From Neobacillus ginsengisoli (GTDB lineage: Bacteria; Bacillota; Bacilli; Bacillales_B; DSM-18226), in NCBI RefSeq assembly GCF_030813055.1, contig NZ_JAUSTW010000012.1, forward strand, positions 5,602-69,601: 64,000 nucleotides of DNA, given 5' to 3'. Position 1 is the first letter of the stretch, and every line of letters starts with the position of its first letter. A program made the position numbers and the translations under genes. The notes beneath the pieces are model-generated. The model did no database searches and was not told the origin of the DNA. It was given only the letters and a program-made list of their open reading frames with translations. Below are positions 22,813-33,605 of the stretch, piece by piece.

Positions 22813-23439
22813 CTATGCTTTAATCGCACCTTTAATTTTTAGTAATGCTTTTTTAGGTCCTGGAACGTTACCTTTGATTAAAAGTAAGTTACGATCTGTA
22901 TCAACCTTAACGATTTCAAGGTTTTGAACAGTAACTTGTTCGCCGCCCATTCTACCAGGTAATGCTTTACCTTTGAATACACGGTTTGGAGCAACAGGTC
23001 CCATTGAACCCGGACGACGATGATAACGAGAACCGTGAGCCATAGGGCCGCGAGATTGTCCGTGGCGTTTGATTGAGCCTTGGAAACCTTTACCTTTTGA
23101 AACTCCTGTTACATCTACTACATCGCCTGCAGCGAAAATATCAACTTTGACTTCCTGACCAACTTCAAGTCCTGCTAAGTCATCTCCGCGGAATTCGCGA
23201 ACGAAGCGCTTAGGAGCAGTATTAGCTTTTGCAACGTGGCCTTTTTCCGGTTTGTTAGCTAACTTTTCACGTTTATCTTCAAAGCCCACTTGAACCGCAA
23301 CATAACCGTCGCTTTCAACTGATTTCTTTTGAAGTACTACGTTTGCAGTTGCTTCAACAACAGTAACAGGGATTAAGTTGCCGTTTTCCGCAAATACTTG
23401 AGTCATTCCAATCTTTCTTCCTAAGATTCCTTTGGTCAT
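22813..23439 (-). CDS. rplC: 50S ribosomal protein L3
   Basis: 208 residues with [20 protein letters not shown] and the central finger [18 protein letters not shown] that reaches the peptidyl transferase centre. One of the first assembly proteins. Lies 38 bases after rpsJ. Confidence 0.98.
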   Translation of the reverse strand: MTKGILGRKIGMTQVFAENGNLIPVTVVEATANVVLQKKSVESDGYVAVQVGFEDKREKLANKPEKGHVAKANTAPKRFVREFRGDDLAGLEVGQEVKVDIFAAGDVVDVTGVSKGKGFQGSIKRHGQSRGPMAHGSRYHRRPGSMGPVAPNRVFKGKALPGRMGGEQVTVQNLEIVKVDTDRNLLLIKGNVPGPKKALLKIKGAIKA

Positions 23440-23477
23440 TTAAGTCACACCTCCTGTAATTTGTTCATTTATTTTTA

Positions 23478-23813
<336 letters not shown>

Positions 23814-23844
23814 CTAAATAGACATTTCTCAGTGAAAATTTCCC

Positions 23845-23880
23845 ACACACTCGCCATGGCAAAGCGGCCGGGTGTGTCAG
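23845..23880 (-). other. Hairpin in the S10 operon leader
   Basis: ACACACCCGGCC and GGCGAGTGTGT form an imperfect stem around GCTTTGCCAT, about 60 bases upstream of rpsJ and inside the predicted leader. No T-run follows, so it is not a terminator. A role in translation or L4-type control is possible but not shown. Confidence 0.4.
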
Positions 23881-23920
23881 CAACCTTCCACATCATCGCA
23901 GTCAAAGACCAACATTGTCT

Positions 23921-23949
23921 ATTATACATAAAACATAAAGCAAACGCAA
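23921..23949 (-). promoter_or_regulatory. Sigma-A promoter of the S10-spc-alpha operon
   Basis: TTGCGT, 17 bases, TATAAT on the minus strand, giving a leader of roughly 125 bases before rpsJ. The rest of the 23950-24176 spacer is AT-rich and shows nothing I recognise. Confidence 0.65.
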
Positions 23950-24176
23950 CATTTATTACGAATTTATTATGTTTTGAACACTTTTCTTATTATAACTAGG
24001 GCTTAGCCTGTTTTCAAGTGAATATTCGTATATTGTTAATTTCTTTTTATTCCGGTTTATTTGTTTATAAGTTTTTTTGGCGCTACAACGGGGGTTTAGG
24101 AAATTAATTGGATAATTTATCGTTATAGATTCTTTTTTTCTGAAAACAAATAAATTACTCTTTCCATTATTTAAAT

Positions 24177-24208
24177 AGAAAAGGAGCTAACTGATTTTCA
24201 GCTGCTCC
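24177..24208 (-). terminator. Terminator of the sulfate assimilation operon
   Basis: GGAGCAGCTGA, AAA, TCAGTTAGCTCC and TTTT on the minus strand, 46 bases after the sirB stop. It isolates the operon from the S10 promoter. Confidence 0.85.
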
Positions 24209-24254
24209 ATCTTTTTCAAATATATATATAGAAGAAAAGTATCTTTAAAGCCTA

Positions 24255-24983
24255 CTAAGCAGTTATCTCCAAAACTCTTTCTTGTATTACACTTTCAATA
24301 TTCGGATGATATCCTAAATAATTGCATAGTATGAACTGGTGACTTTGAGGGTGATTTTTTATTACCTTATTTATATGGTTCATTAATATACCGGTAAATA
24401 GTAAATAAGGAATCACAAACACCTTTGAATTTTTATCTTCTCCGATTAGTTCCATGCCATCTTCCAAACCGGGTGAGGTAGCTGTTAGAAAGCACGTCTG
24501 TACCCTCTTAACACCTGTTTTCCTTTTTAGCATTTCCGCAATTGCATTAAGGTCATTTTTAACATCAGGATCACTGCTGCCCCTTCCAACCAGAAGGACT
24601 CTTGAGTTTCCATCAAGCTCTTCACCTGTTTCTTCTATCCGTTCAATTAATGTATCAATCATTTTCCTATGGACACCAATCGGCCTGCCATATTCTAATT
24701 CTATACCCGGAAACAGTGCAGATAGTCTCGCCAGTTCATTTGGAATATCCACTTTTGCATGTACAGCAGTTAATAATAATACCGGCAGCGCGATAATTTT
24801 TGTTGCTCCTTTTTGTACACAATTAATGAATGCCTCTTCAATTGTCGGCGCGGCAAGTTCAAGGAAGCAATACTCGTTGATTGGAGCATGACTCCGCTCT
24901 ATGCATTTTGTTATAAATGTTATGGCCTGCTCCCTTGCCGTTTTAACCCGACTACCATGGCAAATATACAAAATTGCTTCCAT
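24255..24983 (-). CDS. sirB: Sirohydrochlorin ferrochelatase SirB (CbiX-type)
   Basis: 242 residues with two CbiX-like halves. Catalytic His H9 (ICHGSR) and H75 (TAVHAKVDIP). Inserts Fe2+ into sirohydrochlorin in the last step of siroheme synthesis. Siroheme is the cofactor of sulfite reductase, which fits the operon. It begins directly at the sumT stop. The dehydrogenase gene (sirC/ylnF) that follows in B. subtilis is absent here. Confidence 0.93.
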   Translation of the reverse strand: MEAILYICHGSRVKTAREQAITFITKCIERSHAPINEYCFLELAAPTIEEAFINCVQKGATKIIALPVLLLTAVHAKVDIPNELARLSALFPGIELEYGRPIGVHRKMIDTLIERIEETGEELDGNSRVLLVGRGSSDPDVKNDLNAIAEMLKRKTGVKRVQTCFLTATSPGLEDGMELIGEDKNSKVFVIPYLLFTGILMNHINKVIKNHPQSHQFILCNYLGYHPNIESVIQERVLEITA

Positions 24984-25763
24984 TTAAAAAGCCTCGCTTG
25001 CTATAAGTTTTTCGTTTAATTGTTTGTTTTCAAACCAGTTAATTTTGTGATGCATGGTTACAACATCCCCAACCACAATCATGCATGGGTTTTCTATTTT
25101 TTCTCTCCGTGCAGCAACATTTACCTCCCGGAGTGTACTTATTACTGTTTTTTGATTAGTCTTAGTTCCCCATTGGATTAACGCCGCAGGGGTATCCGGG
25201 CTTTTCCCATGCTGCAGCAACTGCTCTTGAACATAAGGAAGATTTTTTACCCCCATGTAGACAGCAACAGTATCAATCCCCTTGGCCAATGCCGCCCATT
25301 TTATATTATCGGCCTCTCCATTTTTACGGTGACCGGTAACAATCGCAAATGAAGAACCATAGTCTCTATGTGTCACCGGGATACCGGCATATGCCGGAGC
25401 AGCAATACCTGATGTAATACCGGGCACGATTTCAAATTCAATACTGTTGTTTGCAAGGGTTTCCGCCTCTTCCCCGCCACGGCCAAAGACGAATGGGTCG
25501 CCGCCTTTTAAACGGGTCAAGACTTTCCCCTGCTTTGCGTGCATAACTAGTAATTGATTAATAGTTTCTTGCTGAAGTGCATGAGAATTTGGTTGTTTTC
25601 CGCAGTAAATCAATTCGGCACTTGGCTTTGCAAAGCTTAACAATTCTTCGTTTATTAATCGATCATATAAAACGACATCTGCTTCTTTAATACATTTTAG
25701 TCCTTTTACCGTTATTAAGTCCGGGTCGCCCGGTCCTGCGCCGACTAGATATACTTTTCCCAA
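24984..25763 (-). CDS. sumT: Uroporphyrinogen-III C-methyltransferase
   Basis: 259 residues; orthologue of B. subtilis ylnD. SAM-binding VGAGPGDPDLITVKG at the N-terminus and GGDPFVFGRGGEE near residue 85. Methylates uroporphyrinogen III at C2 and C7 to precorrin-2. The start is TTG at 25763 after GGGGTGA; an ATG just upstream is in another frame. Confidence 0.95.
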   Translation of the reverse strand: MGKVYLVGAGPGDPDLITVKGLKCIKEADVVLYDRLINEELLSFAKPSAELIYCGKQPNSHALQQETINQLLVMHAKQGKVLTRLKGGDPFVFGRGGEEAETLANNSIEFEIVPGITSGIAAPAYAGIPVTHRDYGSSFAIVTGHRKNGEADNIKWAALAKGIDTVAVYMGVKNLPYVQEQLLQHGKSPDTPAALIQWGTKTNQKTVISTLREVNVAARREKIENPCMIVVGDVVTMHHKINWFENKQLNEKLIASEAF

Positions 25764-25819
25764 ATTCCATTCACCCCGCTTTTAATAAAAACATTCCTGC
25801 ATAATCATCTAAATCTTTT

Positions 25820-26425
25820 CTATGAAATGAAGTTTCTTTTCTTTAAATACTCAATAATCTTTTCAACGCTATCTTCTATTGAATAGGCATTCGTTTCGAT
25901 TGTCAATTCAGGATTTACCGGTTCCTCGTATGGAGAATCGATTCCCGTGAAGTCACGAATTATTCCTTGTCTTGCTTTTACGTAAAGCCCTTTAGGGTCT
26001 CTTTTTTCACATTCTTCAATCGGACATTTGATATAAACTTCTACAAACTCATCATCTTCAAGAAGGGAACGAACTAGTTCCCTATCGGCTGCGAAAGGAG
26101 AGATAAATGCCGTTAAAACGACCTGTCCGCCGTCCACAAACAATTTTGAAACTTCGCCGATTCTGCGGATATTCTCTTTACGATCTTCCTCTGAAAAACC
26201 GAGATCCTTGTTCAAGCCATGCCGGACATTATCCCCATCCAACACATAGTTTTTTATTCCTTCATCAAACAAACGTTTGGCAACAGCATTGGCAACCGTT
26301 GATTTTCCCGAACCGGAAAGGCCTGTGAACCATAGGACAAAACTGTTATGTCCATTTTGTTTTCTTCTTAATTCCTTTGTCAGCGATTGTTCATGCCAAA
26401 CAATATTTGAACTTTTTTGCAACAT
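25820..26425 (-). CDS. cysC: Adenylylsulfate kinase
   Basis: 201 residues. P-loop GLSGSGKST at 35-43; the FISPFAADR block with S109 is the conserved APS kinase site. Phosphorylates APS to PAPS. 17 bases separate it from sat upstream. Confidence 0.97.
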   Translation of the reverse strand: MLQKSSNIVWHEQSLTKELRRKQNGHNSFVLWFTGLSGSGKSTVANAVAKRLFDEGIKNYVLDGDNVRHGLNKDLGFSEEDRKENIRRIGEVSKLFVDGGQVVLTAFISPFAADRELVRSLLEDDEFVEVYIKCPIEECEKRDPKGLYVKARQGIIRDFTGIDSPYEEPVNPELTIETNAYSIEDSVEKIIEYLKKRNFIS

Positions 26426-26442
26426 AATCCACTCCGCTTCCT

Positions 26443-27591
26443 TTATGCTTTAACTGCAGTTTTGCGCAATCCTTCGATCAGAACTTCCACTACTTCTTTT
26501 CGGCTAAATGTACTTGGCGGCAGTTCGCCGTTGCGGAGCAATTCTCTAACCTTTGTGCCGGATAAAATAACATGATCTTCTTTGCTGTGTGAACATGTTT
26601 TGGTTGAAGCCATGCTTTCGCATTTTTTGCAATAAAAGCTGTGTTCAAAGAATAATAGGTTAATTCCAAGTTCTTCTTGGGTAAAATTGCTGAAAATTAA
26701 TTGGGCATCATACGTTCCGTAATAATTACCTACCCCGGCATGGTCGCGGCCGACAATAAAATGCGTGCAGCCATAATTCTTCCTAACCATTGCATGGAAA
26801 ACAGCTTCTCTAGGACCTGCATAGCGCATCGCGGCAGGGAAAACAGCAAGGAATACACGCTCTTGCGGATAATAGTTCTTTAACAATACTTGATAGCTTT
26901 CCATTCGAACATCTGCAGGAATATCATCTGATTTAGTTTCACCGACAAGCGGGTTTAAAAATAAACCATCCACAGTCTCAAGGGCCGTTTTTTGAATATA
27001 TTCATGTGCACGGTGAACCGGATTTCTTGTTTGGAAGCCGACAACCTTTTTCCATCCCTTTGCTTCAAATTCTTGTCTTGTTTCGGCAGGATCAAAATAA
27101 AAATCTGCGAATTGGTCTCGTTTGATTCGCTTAATAAGTTTGATTTCACCGCCAACGTATACATTTCCTCGATCAAGTAATTTTTTTACTCCCGGATGTG
27201 CTGTTTCAGTTGTTCGATATACATTTTCTGCTTCTACAAATTTATCAGGCTGAAAAATATCAGAAACGGTAATAACACCATAGGTTTCATGATTGTGCAA
27301 AAGCCTTACTTCATCACCAACGGAAAGATGTTGTGCTTCTTCCTCAGAGACAGGAAGTGTAATAGGGATACTCCAAACAGTACCATCTGCAAGGCGCATT
27401 GATTTTACGACAGACTCATAATCCTTTTTATTCATAAAACCTTTATTAGGGCTGTAAGCCCCCGTCCCGATTAATTCCAAGTCACTTAGTGCCATTACAT
27501 CTAATTGAAGTTCTTTTTCTACAGATTCATAATTATAAGAAGGCTCCCAAAGATTTATTAGTGATCCTCCATGCGGTTTAATTAATGCCAT
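26443..27591 (-). CDS. sat: Sulfate adenylyltransferase
   Basis: 382 residues counted from [15 protein letters not shown], where GGAGG stands 8 bases ahead; five further in-frame codons lie upstream. Active site [10 protein letters not shown] at 187-196. Makes APS and pyrophosphate from sulfate and ATP. Cys residues in [13 protein letters not shown] near the C-terminus may bind metal. Confidence 0.97.
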   Translation of the reverse strand: MALIKPHGGSLINLWEPSYNYESVEKELQLDVMALSDLELIGTGAYSPNKGFMNKKDYESVVKSMRLADGTVWSIPITLPVSEEEAQHLSVGDEVRLLHNHETYGVITVSDIFQPDKFVEAENVYRTTETAHPGVKKLLDRGNVYVGGEIKLIKRIKRDQFADFYFDPAETRQEFEAKGWKKVVGFQTRNPVHRAHEYIQKTALETVDGLFLNPLVGETKSDDIPADVRMESYQVLLKNYYPQERVFLAVFPAAMRYAGPREAVFHAMVRKNYGCTHFIVGRDHAGVGNYYGTYDAQLIFSNFTQEELGINLLFFEHSFYCKKCESMASTKTCSHSKEDHVILSGTKVRELLRNGELPPSTFSRKEVVEVLIEGLRKTAVKA

Positions 27592-27663
27592 GATTTTTTC
27601 CTCCATTATTTAAAAAGTTTAAGATACTGTAGGCGGGTTAGGTGTAAGATAAATATCTTATAC

Positions 27664-28740
27664 CTAAATACCCCCTCCGCCTTCGTAATACGACCTGCTA
27701 TCTTCCCGTATTGTCTTAATAAGGCTTATAATTCCTAATGTTGCTGCGCAAACACCGAATAAAACGACTACTGTGTAAATGTCACTGTCAACAAATAATT
27801 TTACAAAACCATATGAGATCACAAGTGAAAGGACCGGAGATACCAGCCATACTTTCACAATTTTACTAATTACGGTAGTTTTAAAGATTTCCAGTCCTCT
27901 TTGTGCAGTACCAATTCCCATAATCGCAGTACTTGTTACTTGTGTAAGTGGCACCGGTAATCCATAAATAGAGGCTAAAATGACAAGAGTTGCTCCCGTC
28001 CCGGAAATCGCTCCACCTTCTAATAGGGAAAAGCTAGTTATTTTTTTAGCATTAGTTTGTAAAACACCTTTCCCAAGAAGAATGGCTCCCAAAGCAATAA
28101 CCAGCCCACCAATGATAATGCCTGATTTAACTGTTAATATGCCTGCACCGACAATTGGCCCTGCTGCATTGGCAACATTGTTCATACCGGCTGAAAAAGC
28201 CTCGAAAAAGCCAACAATAATTAGAAATAGTGAGAGAATGCCTTTTGATTTCCCTGTTTCTAACTTAGGGTATTTCTTTTGTATTTTCTGAATCAACTTT
28301 CCAAAAACGAACCCCAGTGTAAAACCAATGATTGGGATGATAAACCAAAAAGCGACGATCACCAAAATGTTATTGATAAATAAAGCATGGTAGGCAATTC
28401 CTACCCCCACCACAGAGCCAACTGTAATCTCGCTTGTGGAGAGTGGGATACTTAAAATATTAGCGACAAATAAGGATAAAGCGGCAGATGAAAGGATAAT
28501 CAAAACAACCTTCACGGTTAAAAACGTATGGGGAATAAGGCTGCTCCCGATTGTTTTGACTACTTCACCGCCTCCGATGACAGCACCGGCAAATATACCG
28601 ATGCCGCATATAAGTAAGGCTATTTTTCGATTCGGAAGTGCACCTGAGCCGTAAGGGATACTTATAGCAGCTGCGGCACCGCTAGCTCCAATATTCATAG
28701 CAAAAAACAAGGCAACTGCACAAGCAGCATAAGTTAGCAT
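27664..28740 (-). CDS. cysP: Sulfate permease CysP (PiT family)
   Basis: 358-residue membrane protein related to inorganic phosphate transporters, with two homologous halves. The first has MNIGASGAAAAISIPYGSGA and the second GMNNVANAAGPIVGAGILT. About ten membrane segments. Of two close ATGs, the second (28740) is placed 6 bases after AGAGGGG. It lies between cysH and sat, as in B. subtilis, which supports sulfate over phosphate as the substrate. Confidence 0.95.
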   Translation of the reverse strand: MLTYAACAVALFFAMNIGASGAAAAISIPYGSGALPNRKIALLICGIGIFAGAVIGGGEVVKTIGSSLIPHTFLTVKVVLIILSSAALSLFVANILSIPLSTSEITVGSVVGVGIAYHALFINNILVIVAFWFIIPIIGFTLGFVFGKLIQKIQKKYPKLETGKSKGILSLFLIIVGFFEAFSAGMNNVANAAGPIVGAGILTVKSGIIIGGLVIALGAILLGKGVLQTNAKKITSFSLLEGGAISGTGATLVILASIYGLPVPLTQVTSTAIMGIGTAQRGLEIFKTTVISKIVKVWLVSPVLSLVISYGFVKLFVDSDIYTVVVLFGVCAATLGIISLIKTIREDSRSYYEGGGGI

Positions 28741-28752
28741 TGACATCCCCTC

Positions 28753-29469
28753 TTATTCATGTAGTCCGCATTCTGTTTTACCTTTACCGGACCATCTTCC
28801 TGAACGAAGATCTTCTTCATTCCAAGCAGGTGCGGTACAAGTTTTACAGCCAATGCTTGGATAGCCTTTATCATGAAGGATATTGTACGGCAACTGGTTT
28901 TTGTGTGCATATCTCCAAATATCCTTCCAGGTCCAGTGGATAAGCGGACAAATTTTTACTGATTTAAATTTACTATCTACATTAATAAATTCTGTGTTTT
29001 TTCTCGTTTCAGACTGTTCTCTTCTTAATCCTGAAAGCCATGCAGTCCCGCCGGACAGGACTTCATTTAGCGGAATGACCTTTCTCATTTCACAGCACTT
29101 ATTAGGCTCACGCTTCCATAATTCATCCCCATATTCCAATGCCTGTTGTTTAAGTGTAAGATCAGGTTTTTTCATTTCAATTCTTAAGTGAGGATATTTT
29201 TGTTTTACTTGTTCTATTAGCTCATAGGTCTCTTCAAAATGGACCCCTGTATCCAGAAAAACTACTTTAGCTTTGTTGTTTACTTTTGCGATCAAATCAA
29301 TTAAGACAATTCCTTCAATTCCGAAACTACAGGCATATGTTAGCTCCTCCTCTGAGTAATGCCGGTACGCCCACCTTAATACTTCGAGAGCTCCTTTTGT
29401 TTCATCATCCGTTGTAAACAAAGGCGGTGAAAAAGAATCAAACGTATTATATGTCAACAATTCAGTCAA
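28753..29469 (-). CDS. cysH: (Phospho)adenylylsulfate reductase, iron-sulfur type
   Basis: 238 residues. Reduces APS/PAPS to sulfite with thioredoxin. The [4Fe-4S] ligands are visible as C125-C126 and C208/C211 (GCKTC); the catalytic Cys is C234 in ECGLHE at the C-terminus. The start is TTG at 29469, 7 bases after GGGGG. First large gene of the operon after yezD. Confidence 0.97.
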   Translation of the reverse strand: MTELLTYNTFDSFSPPLFTTDDETKGALEVLRWAYRHYSEEELTYACSFGIEGIVLIDLIAKVNNKAKVVFLDTGVHFEETYELIEQVKQKYPHLRIEMKKPDLTLKQQALEYGDELWKREPNKCCEMRKVIPLNEVLSGGTAWLSGLRREQSETRKNTEFINVDSKFKSVKICPLIHWTWKDIWRYAHKNQLPYNILHDKGYPSIGCKTCTAPAWNEEDLRSGRWSGKGKTECGLHE

Positions 29470-29499
29470 GCTATATCCCCCATTCCTTTAGCAAGGCCA

Positions 29500-29543
29500 T
29501 AAAAAAAAGACAGTTTCACTCCTTGCGGTGAAAACTGCCTCTA
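29500..29543 (-). terminator. Terminator between yezD and cysH
   Basis: GGCAGTTTTCACC, GCAAGG, GTGAAACTGTC and eight T on the minus strand, 20 bases after yezD. It should reduce transcription into cysH, or act as a partial terminator or processing site. Confidence 0.75.
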
Positions 29544-29563
29544 GTTTATCTAGTCAGCACTTT

Positions 29564-29707
29564 TTATTTCAGCCTTACTTTTTCATTTTTTTCAATTTGA
29601 ATGACCTTACCGTCTTGAACGACAAGCGTTATCGAGCCAAACTTCAAATCTTTCATTAGCTCTTTTAGCTGTATAAAAACATGTTCCAGCACGTCTTCTT
29701 TTCCCAA
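29564..29707 (-). CDS. yezD: YezD family small protein (DUF2292)
   Basis: 47 residues from TTG at 29707, which stands 6 bases after GGGAGGG. The frame is open 27 codons further up, but that part contains the S-box terminator. The sequence KEDVLEHVFIQL and FGSITLVVQDGKVIQIEKNE fits the YezD family, often found beside sulfur genes. Function unknown; a role in sulfur assimilation is inferred from position behind the riboswitch. Confidence 0.85.
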   Translation of the reverse strand: MGKEDVLEHVFIQLKELMKDLKFGSITLVVQDGKVIQIEKNEKVRLK

Positions 29708-29728
29708 ACAAGTCCCTCCCTTGTAAAA

Positions 29729-29756
29729 TAAAAAAATCTTCCCATTTCGGAAAGAC
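29729..29756 (-). terminator. SAM riboswitch terminator
   Basis: TCTTTCC, GAAAT, GGGAAGA and a T-run on the minus strand, between the S-box core and yezD. It is the expected expression platform: SAM binding favours termination. Confidence 0.8.
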
Positions 29757-29776
29757 TGTTTAGGTAATATTTTTAC

Positions 29777-29877
29777 CTTATCTTTCAAAATGGTTCACAT
29801 TTTGTTGGATTTAGCACCTTGCTATTTGTAGGTTGCCGGACATCAAAGGGCCAATTCCCTCCGTCGCTCTGGATAAG
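29777..29877 (-). ncRNA. SAM-I riboswitch (S-box)
   Basis: Minus-strand sequence runs from CTTATC to GATAAG (closing helix P1). It holds the S-box hallmarks AGAGCGACGGAGGGA, GGCCCTTTGATGTCCGGCAA, and AGGTGCTAAATCC. Followed by the terminator at 29729-29756 and the yezD-cysH operon, whose B. subtilis counterpart is also S-box controlled. Confidence 0.95.
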
Positions 29878-30036
29878 TATTCACTTTTAAAACATAAAGT
29901 TCAAATTTTTCTAAAATTTAATTCCTAGTTAATATATCGGTTTAATTTAATTTAACAGCATTTTGTATAAAAGTCAATCAGTTATTTTAAAATTTTCAGG
30001 CATTTTGATAAATTGTTATAAAAGTCCTAATACGAA

Positions 30037-30078
30037 AAGCCCTAGCGCCTTGTACTTGCGCTAGAGCTAGACATTTCT
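30037..30078 (-). repeat. Short copy of a dispersed Bacillus repeat (copy 1)
   Basis: Minus strand TGTCTAGCTCTAGCGC, 7 bases, AGGCGCTAGGGCTTTTCG. It shares both ends with the longer copies at 35008-35130 and 46590-46660 and forms a hairpin. It lies between the S-box and the tuf terminator. Confidence 0.6.
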
Positions 30079-30115
30079 TAATGTTTAATAAAATAATACA
30101 TTTTAGCTAAAAATA

Positions 30116-30150
30116 AAAAAGCAAGTGGATCGTCACCCACCTGCTTTTGA
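30116..30150 (-). terminator. Terminator of tuf
   Basis: AAAGCAGGTGG, GTGACGAT, CCACTTGCTTTTTT on the minus strand, 12 bases after the tuf stop codon. Confidence 0.9.
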
Positions 30151-30160
30151 TATTGAATGA

Positions 30161-31348
30161 TTATTCTTGAATTGTTGTGATTGAACCTGAACCTACAGTA
30201 CGTCCGCCTTCACGAATTGAGAACTTAGTTCCTTCTTCGATCGCAACCGGAGCGATTAGTTCAACTGTCATTTCGATGTGGTCGCCAGGCATAACCATTT
30301 CAGTACCTTCTGGAAGCATACAAATACCAGTGATATCAGAAGTACGGAAATAGAATTGTGGACGATAGTTTGAGAAGAATGGAGTATGACGTCCGCCTTC
30401 TTCTTTTGATAAAACGTAAACTTGTGCTTTAAACTTAGTGTGTGGAGTGATTGACTTTGGTTTAGCCAATACTTGACCACGTTCGATATCTTCACGTGCT
30501 ACACCACGAAGAAGGGCACCGATATTGTCTCCTGCTTCTGCAAAATCAAGAAGCTTACGGAACATTTCTACACCTGTTACAGTTGTAGATTTTGGTTCTT
30601 CAGTGAAACCTACGATTTCAACTACGTCACCAACTTTAACTACACCACGCTCAACACGTCCAGTAGCAACTGTTCCACGGCCAGTGATAGAGAAAACATC
30701 CTCAACAGGCATCATGAATGGCTTATCAGTGTCACGAGTTGGAGTTGGGATAAACTCATCAACAGCAGTCATAAGTTCATAAATTTTTTCTTCCCAAGCA
30801 GCATCGCCTTCTAATGCTTTAAGAGCAGAACCTTTGATAACTGGAGTGTCATCGCCAGGGAAGTCGTATTCTGTTAATAGATCACGAATTTCCATTTCTA
30901 CTAATTCAAGAAGTTCTTCGTCGTCAACCATGTCACACTTGTTCATGAATACAACAAGGTATGGAACACCTACTTGACGAGAAAGAAGGATGTGCTCACG
31001 AGTTTGTGGCATTGGGCCATCAGTTGCAGATACAACAAGGATACCGCCGTCCATTTGAGCAGCACCAGTGATCATGTTTTTAACATAGTCAGCGTGTCCT
31101 GGGCAGTCAACGTGTGCATAGTGACGGTTGTCAGTTTCATACTCAACGTGTGCAGTAGAGATTGTGATACCACGTTCTCTTTCTTCTGGAGCACCATCGA
31201 TTTGATCATATGCACGAGCTTCTGCTTTACCAGTTTTAGCAAGAACAGAAGTGATAGCAGCTGTTAAAGTAGTTTTACCATGGTCAACGTGACCAATTGT
31301 TCCGATGTTAACGTGTGGCTTTGAACGGTCGAATTTAGCTTTACCCAT
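30161..31348 (-). CDS. tuf: Elongation factor Tu
   Basis: 395 residues. GTP-binding P-loop GHVDHGKT at 19-26, DCPGHADY in the G3 region and NKCD in G4, then the two beta-barrel domains. Brings aminoacyl-tRNA to the ribosome. Last gene of the str cluster, 127 bases after fusA, and strongly terminated. Confidence 0.98.
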   Translation of the reverse strand: MGKAKFDRSKPHVNIGTIGHVDHGKTTLTAAITSVLAKTGKAEARAYDQIDGAPEERERGITISTAHVEYETDNRHYAHVDCPGHADYVKNMITGAAQMDGGILVVSATDGPMPQTREHILLSRQVGVPYLVVFMNKCDMVDDEELLELVEMEIRDLLTEYDFPGDDTPVIKGSALKALEGDAAWEEKIYELMTAVDEFIPTPTRDTDKPFMMPVEDVFSITGRGTVATGRVERGVVKVGDVVEIVGFTEEPKSTTVTGVEMFRKLLDFAEAGDNIGALLRGVAREDIERGQVLAKPKSITPHTKFKAQVYVLSKEEGGRHTPFFSNYRPQFYFRTSDITGICMLPEGTEMVMPGDHIEMTVELIAPVAIEEGTKFSIREGGRTVGSGSITTIQE

Positions 31349-31392
31349 TAGGAAGTCCTCCTTTAAATTATAAAAGTTAAGTATATTTTTTT

Positions 31393-31433
31393 ATGGAAGC
31401 TGTGAAGTGGTTGTCCAAATTCTCAGCTTCCAT
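31393..31433. other. Hairpin in the fusA-tuf gap
   Basis: ATGGAAGCTG and CAGCTTCCAT are exact complements around a 21-base loop, about 45 bases upstream of tuf. No T-run follows in the direction of transcription. Could be a processing site or attenuator of tuf. Confidence 0.5.
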
Positions 31434-31475
31434 GCTTACACTAGTAGTTATACTTTATAGTAAGGTGAAAATCAA

Positions 31476-33557
31476 TTATTCACCTTTATTTTTTTTGATG
31501 ATTTCTTCAGAAACTGATTTTGGCACTTCTTCGTAGTGATCAAAGTGCATGGAGAATACACCACGACCTTGTGTACTTGAACGAAGTGCTGTTGCATAAC
31601 CAAACATTTCTGAAAGTGGAACCATTGAACGAACTACTTGGGCGTTACCGCGTGCTTCCATACCTTCAACACGGCCTCGTCGAGCAGTGATTTGTCCCAT
31701 GATATCTCCTAAATATTCTTCAGGAATCGTCACTTCAACCCTCATCATAGGTTCTAAGATGACAGGGCTACACTTGGATGCAGCATTCTTAAGTGCCATA
31801 GATGCAGCAATTTTAAACGCCATTTCCGAGGAGTCAACATCATGGTATGATCCATCAAACAATCTTGCTTTTATATCAACTAACGGATATCCAGCAAGAA
31901 CACCGCGATCTAGAGCATCTTCAAGACCGGCTTGAACAGCAGGGATGTATTCACGAGGAACAACACCGCCGACAATACCGTTTACGAATTCGAAGCCTTT
32001 ACCTTCTTCGTTAGGTGAGAATTCAATCCAAACGTGACCGTATTGTCCACGACCACCGGATTGTCGAGCGAATTTACCTTCAACTTGTGCAGAAGCACGG
32101 AAAGTTTCACGATAGGCAACCTGTGGTGCACCTACGTTCGCCTCAACCTTAAATTCACGACGCATACGGTCAACTAAGATATCAAGGTGAAGTTCACCCA
32201 TACCGGCAATGATAACCTGTCCAGTTTCCTGGTCAGTATGTGCGCGGAATGTTGGATCTTCTTCTTGAAGCTTCTGCAGTGCCGTTGTCATCTTGTCTTG
32301 GTCTGCTTTTGATTTTGGTTCTACTGAAAGCTGAATTACCGGTTCAGGGAATTGCATAGACTCTAGGATAACAAGGTTCTTATCATCACATAGAGTATCA
32401 CCTGTAGTAGTATCTTTCAGACCTACTGCTGCTGCGATGTCACCTGCATAAACCTTTGAGATTTCTTGACGGCTATTCGCATGCATTTGCAGGATACGTC
32501 CTACACGCTCACGTTTTCCTTTAGTAGAGTTTTGAACATATGATCCGGACTCTAGCATACCTGAGTAAACACGGAAGAACGTTAATTTCCCAACATAAGG
32601 GTCAGTCATAACTTTGAACGCAAGTGCTGAGAATGGTTCTTCATCACTTGAATGACGTTCGATCACTTCATCTTCTGCATCCGGTGCATGACCTTTGATA
32701 GCCGGTACATCTAATGGAGATGGAAGATAATCGATAACAGCGTCTAGCATTAACTGAACACCTTTGTTTTTGAATGCTGATCCACAGATTACCGGGTAGA
32801 ATTCAACATTAACGGTACCTTTTCGAATCCCTGCTTTTAGTTCTTCTTTAGTGATTTCTTCACCACCAAGGTACTTTTCCATTAACTCTTCATCAAGTTC
32901 TGCTACAGCTTCAACTAATTTTTCACGGTATTCTTCAGCTTGTGCTTTGTATTCTTCCGGAATCTCACGAACTTGAATATCAGTTCCTAAGTCATTTCCG
33001 TAAAATACAGCATTCATTTCCACAAGGTCAATGATTGCTTCAAACTGGTCTTCAGCACCGATTGGTAACTGAATTGCATGAGCATTCGCTTGTAGACGGT
33101 CATGGAGTGTTTTTACAGAGTATAAGAAATCAGCTCCAATTTTGTCCATCTTGTTTACGAATACAACACGCGGAACGCCGTAAGTTGTTGCTTGACGCCA
33201 AACTGTTTCAGTTTGCGGCTCAACGCCTGATTGTGCATCAAGTACAGCTACCGCACCATCAAGTACACGAAGAGAACGTTCAACTTCAACTGTGAAGTCT
33301 ACGTGTCCCGGTGTGTCAATGATGTTTACGCGGTGACCTTTCCATGATGCAGTTGTTGCTGCGGAAGTGATTGTGATTCCGCGTTCTTGTTCCTGCTCCA
33401 TCCAGTCCATCTGAGAAGCGCCTTCATGTGTTTCACCGATTTTATGAATTTTACCGGTGTAGTAAAGAACACGCTCAGTGGTTGTCGTTTTACCGGCATC
33501 GATGTGTGCCATGATCCCGATATTACGAGTGTTGTCTAAGGAGAACTCTCTTGCCAT
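31476..33557 (-). CDS. fusA: Elongation factor G
   Basis: 693 residues. P-loop AHIDAGKT at 17-24, effector region [19 protein letters not shown] and [10 protein letters not shown]. Drives translocation and ribosome recycling. Follows rpsG after 48 bases. Confidence 0.98.
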   Translation of the reverse strand: MAREFSLDNTRNIGIMAHIDAGKTTTTERVLYYTGKIHKIGETHEGASQMDWMEQEQERGITITSAATTASWKGHRVNIIDTPGHVDFTVEVERSLRVLDGAVAVLDAQSGVEPQTETVWRQATTYGVPRVVFVNKMDKIGADFLYSVKTLHDRLQANAHAIQLPIGAEDQFEAIIDLVEMNAVFYGNDLGTDIQVREIPEEYKAQAEEYREKLVEAVAELDEELMEKYLGGEEITKEELKAGIRKGTVNVEFYPVICGSAFKNKGVQLMLDAVIDYLPSPLDVPAIKGHAPDAEDEVIERHSSDEEPFSALAFKVMTDPYVGKLTFFRVYSGMLESGSYVQNSTKGKRERVGRILQMHANSRQEISKVYAGDIAAAVGLKDTTTGDTLCDDKNLVILESMQFPEPVIQLSVEPKSKADQDKMTTALQKLQEEDPTFRAHTDQETGQVIIAGMGELHLDILVDRMRREFKVEANVGAPQVAYRETFRASAQVEGKFARQSGGRGQYGHVWIEFSPNEEGKGFEFVNGIVGGVVPREYIPAVQAGLEDALDRGVLAGYPLVDIKARLFDGSYHDVDSSEMAFKIAASMALKNAASKCSPVILEPMMRVEVTIPEEYLGDIMGQITARRGRVEGMEARGNAQVVRSMVPLSEMFGYATALRSSTQGRGVFSMHFDHYEEVPKSVSEEIIKKNKGE

Positions 33558-33605
33558 TGGGTCTTTCTCCTTCCTAGTATGAAAGTTTTTATATTGAAGG
33601 TTAAA

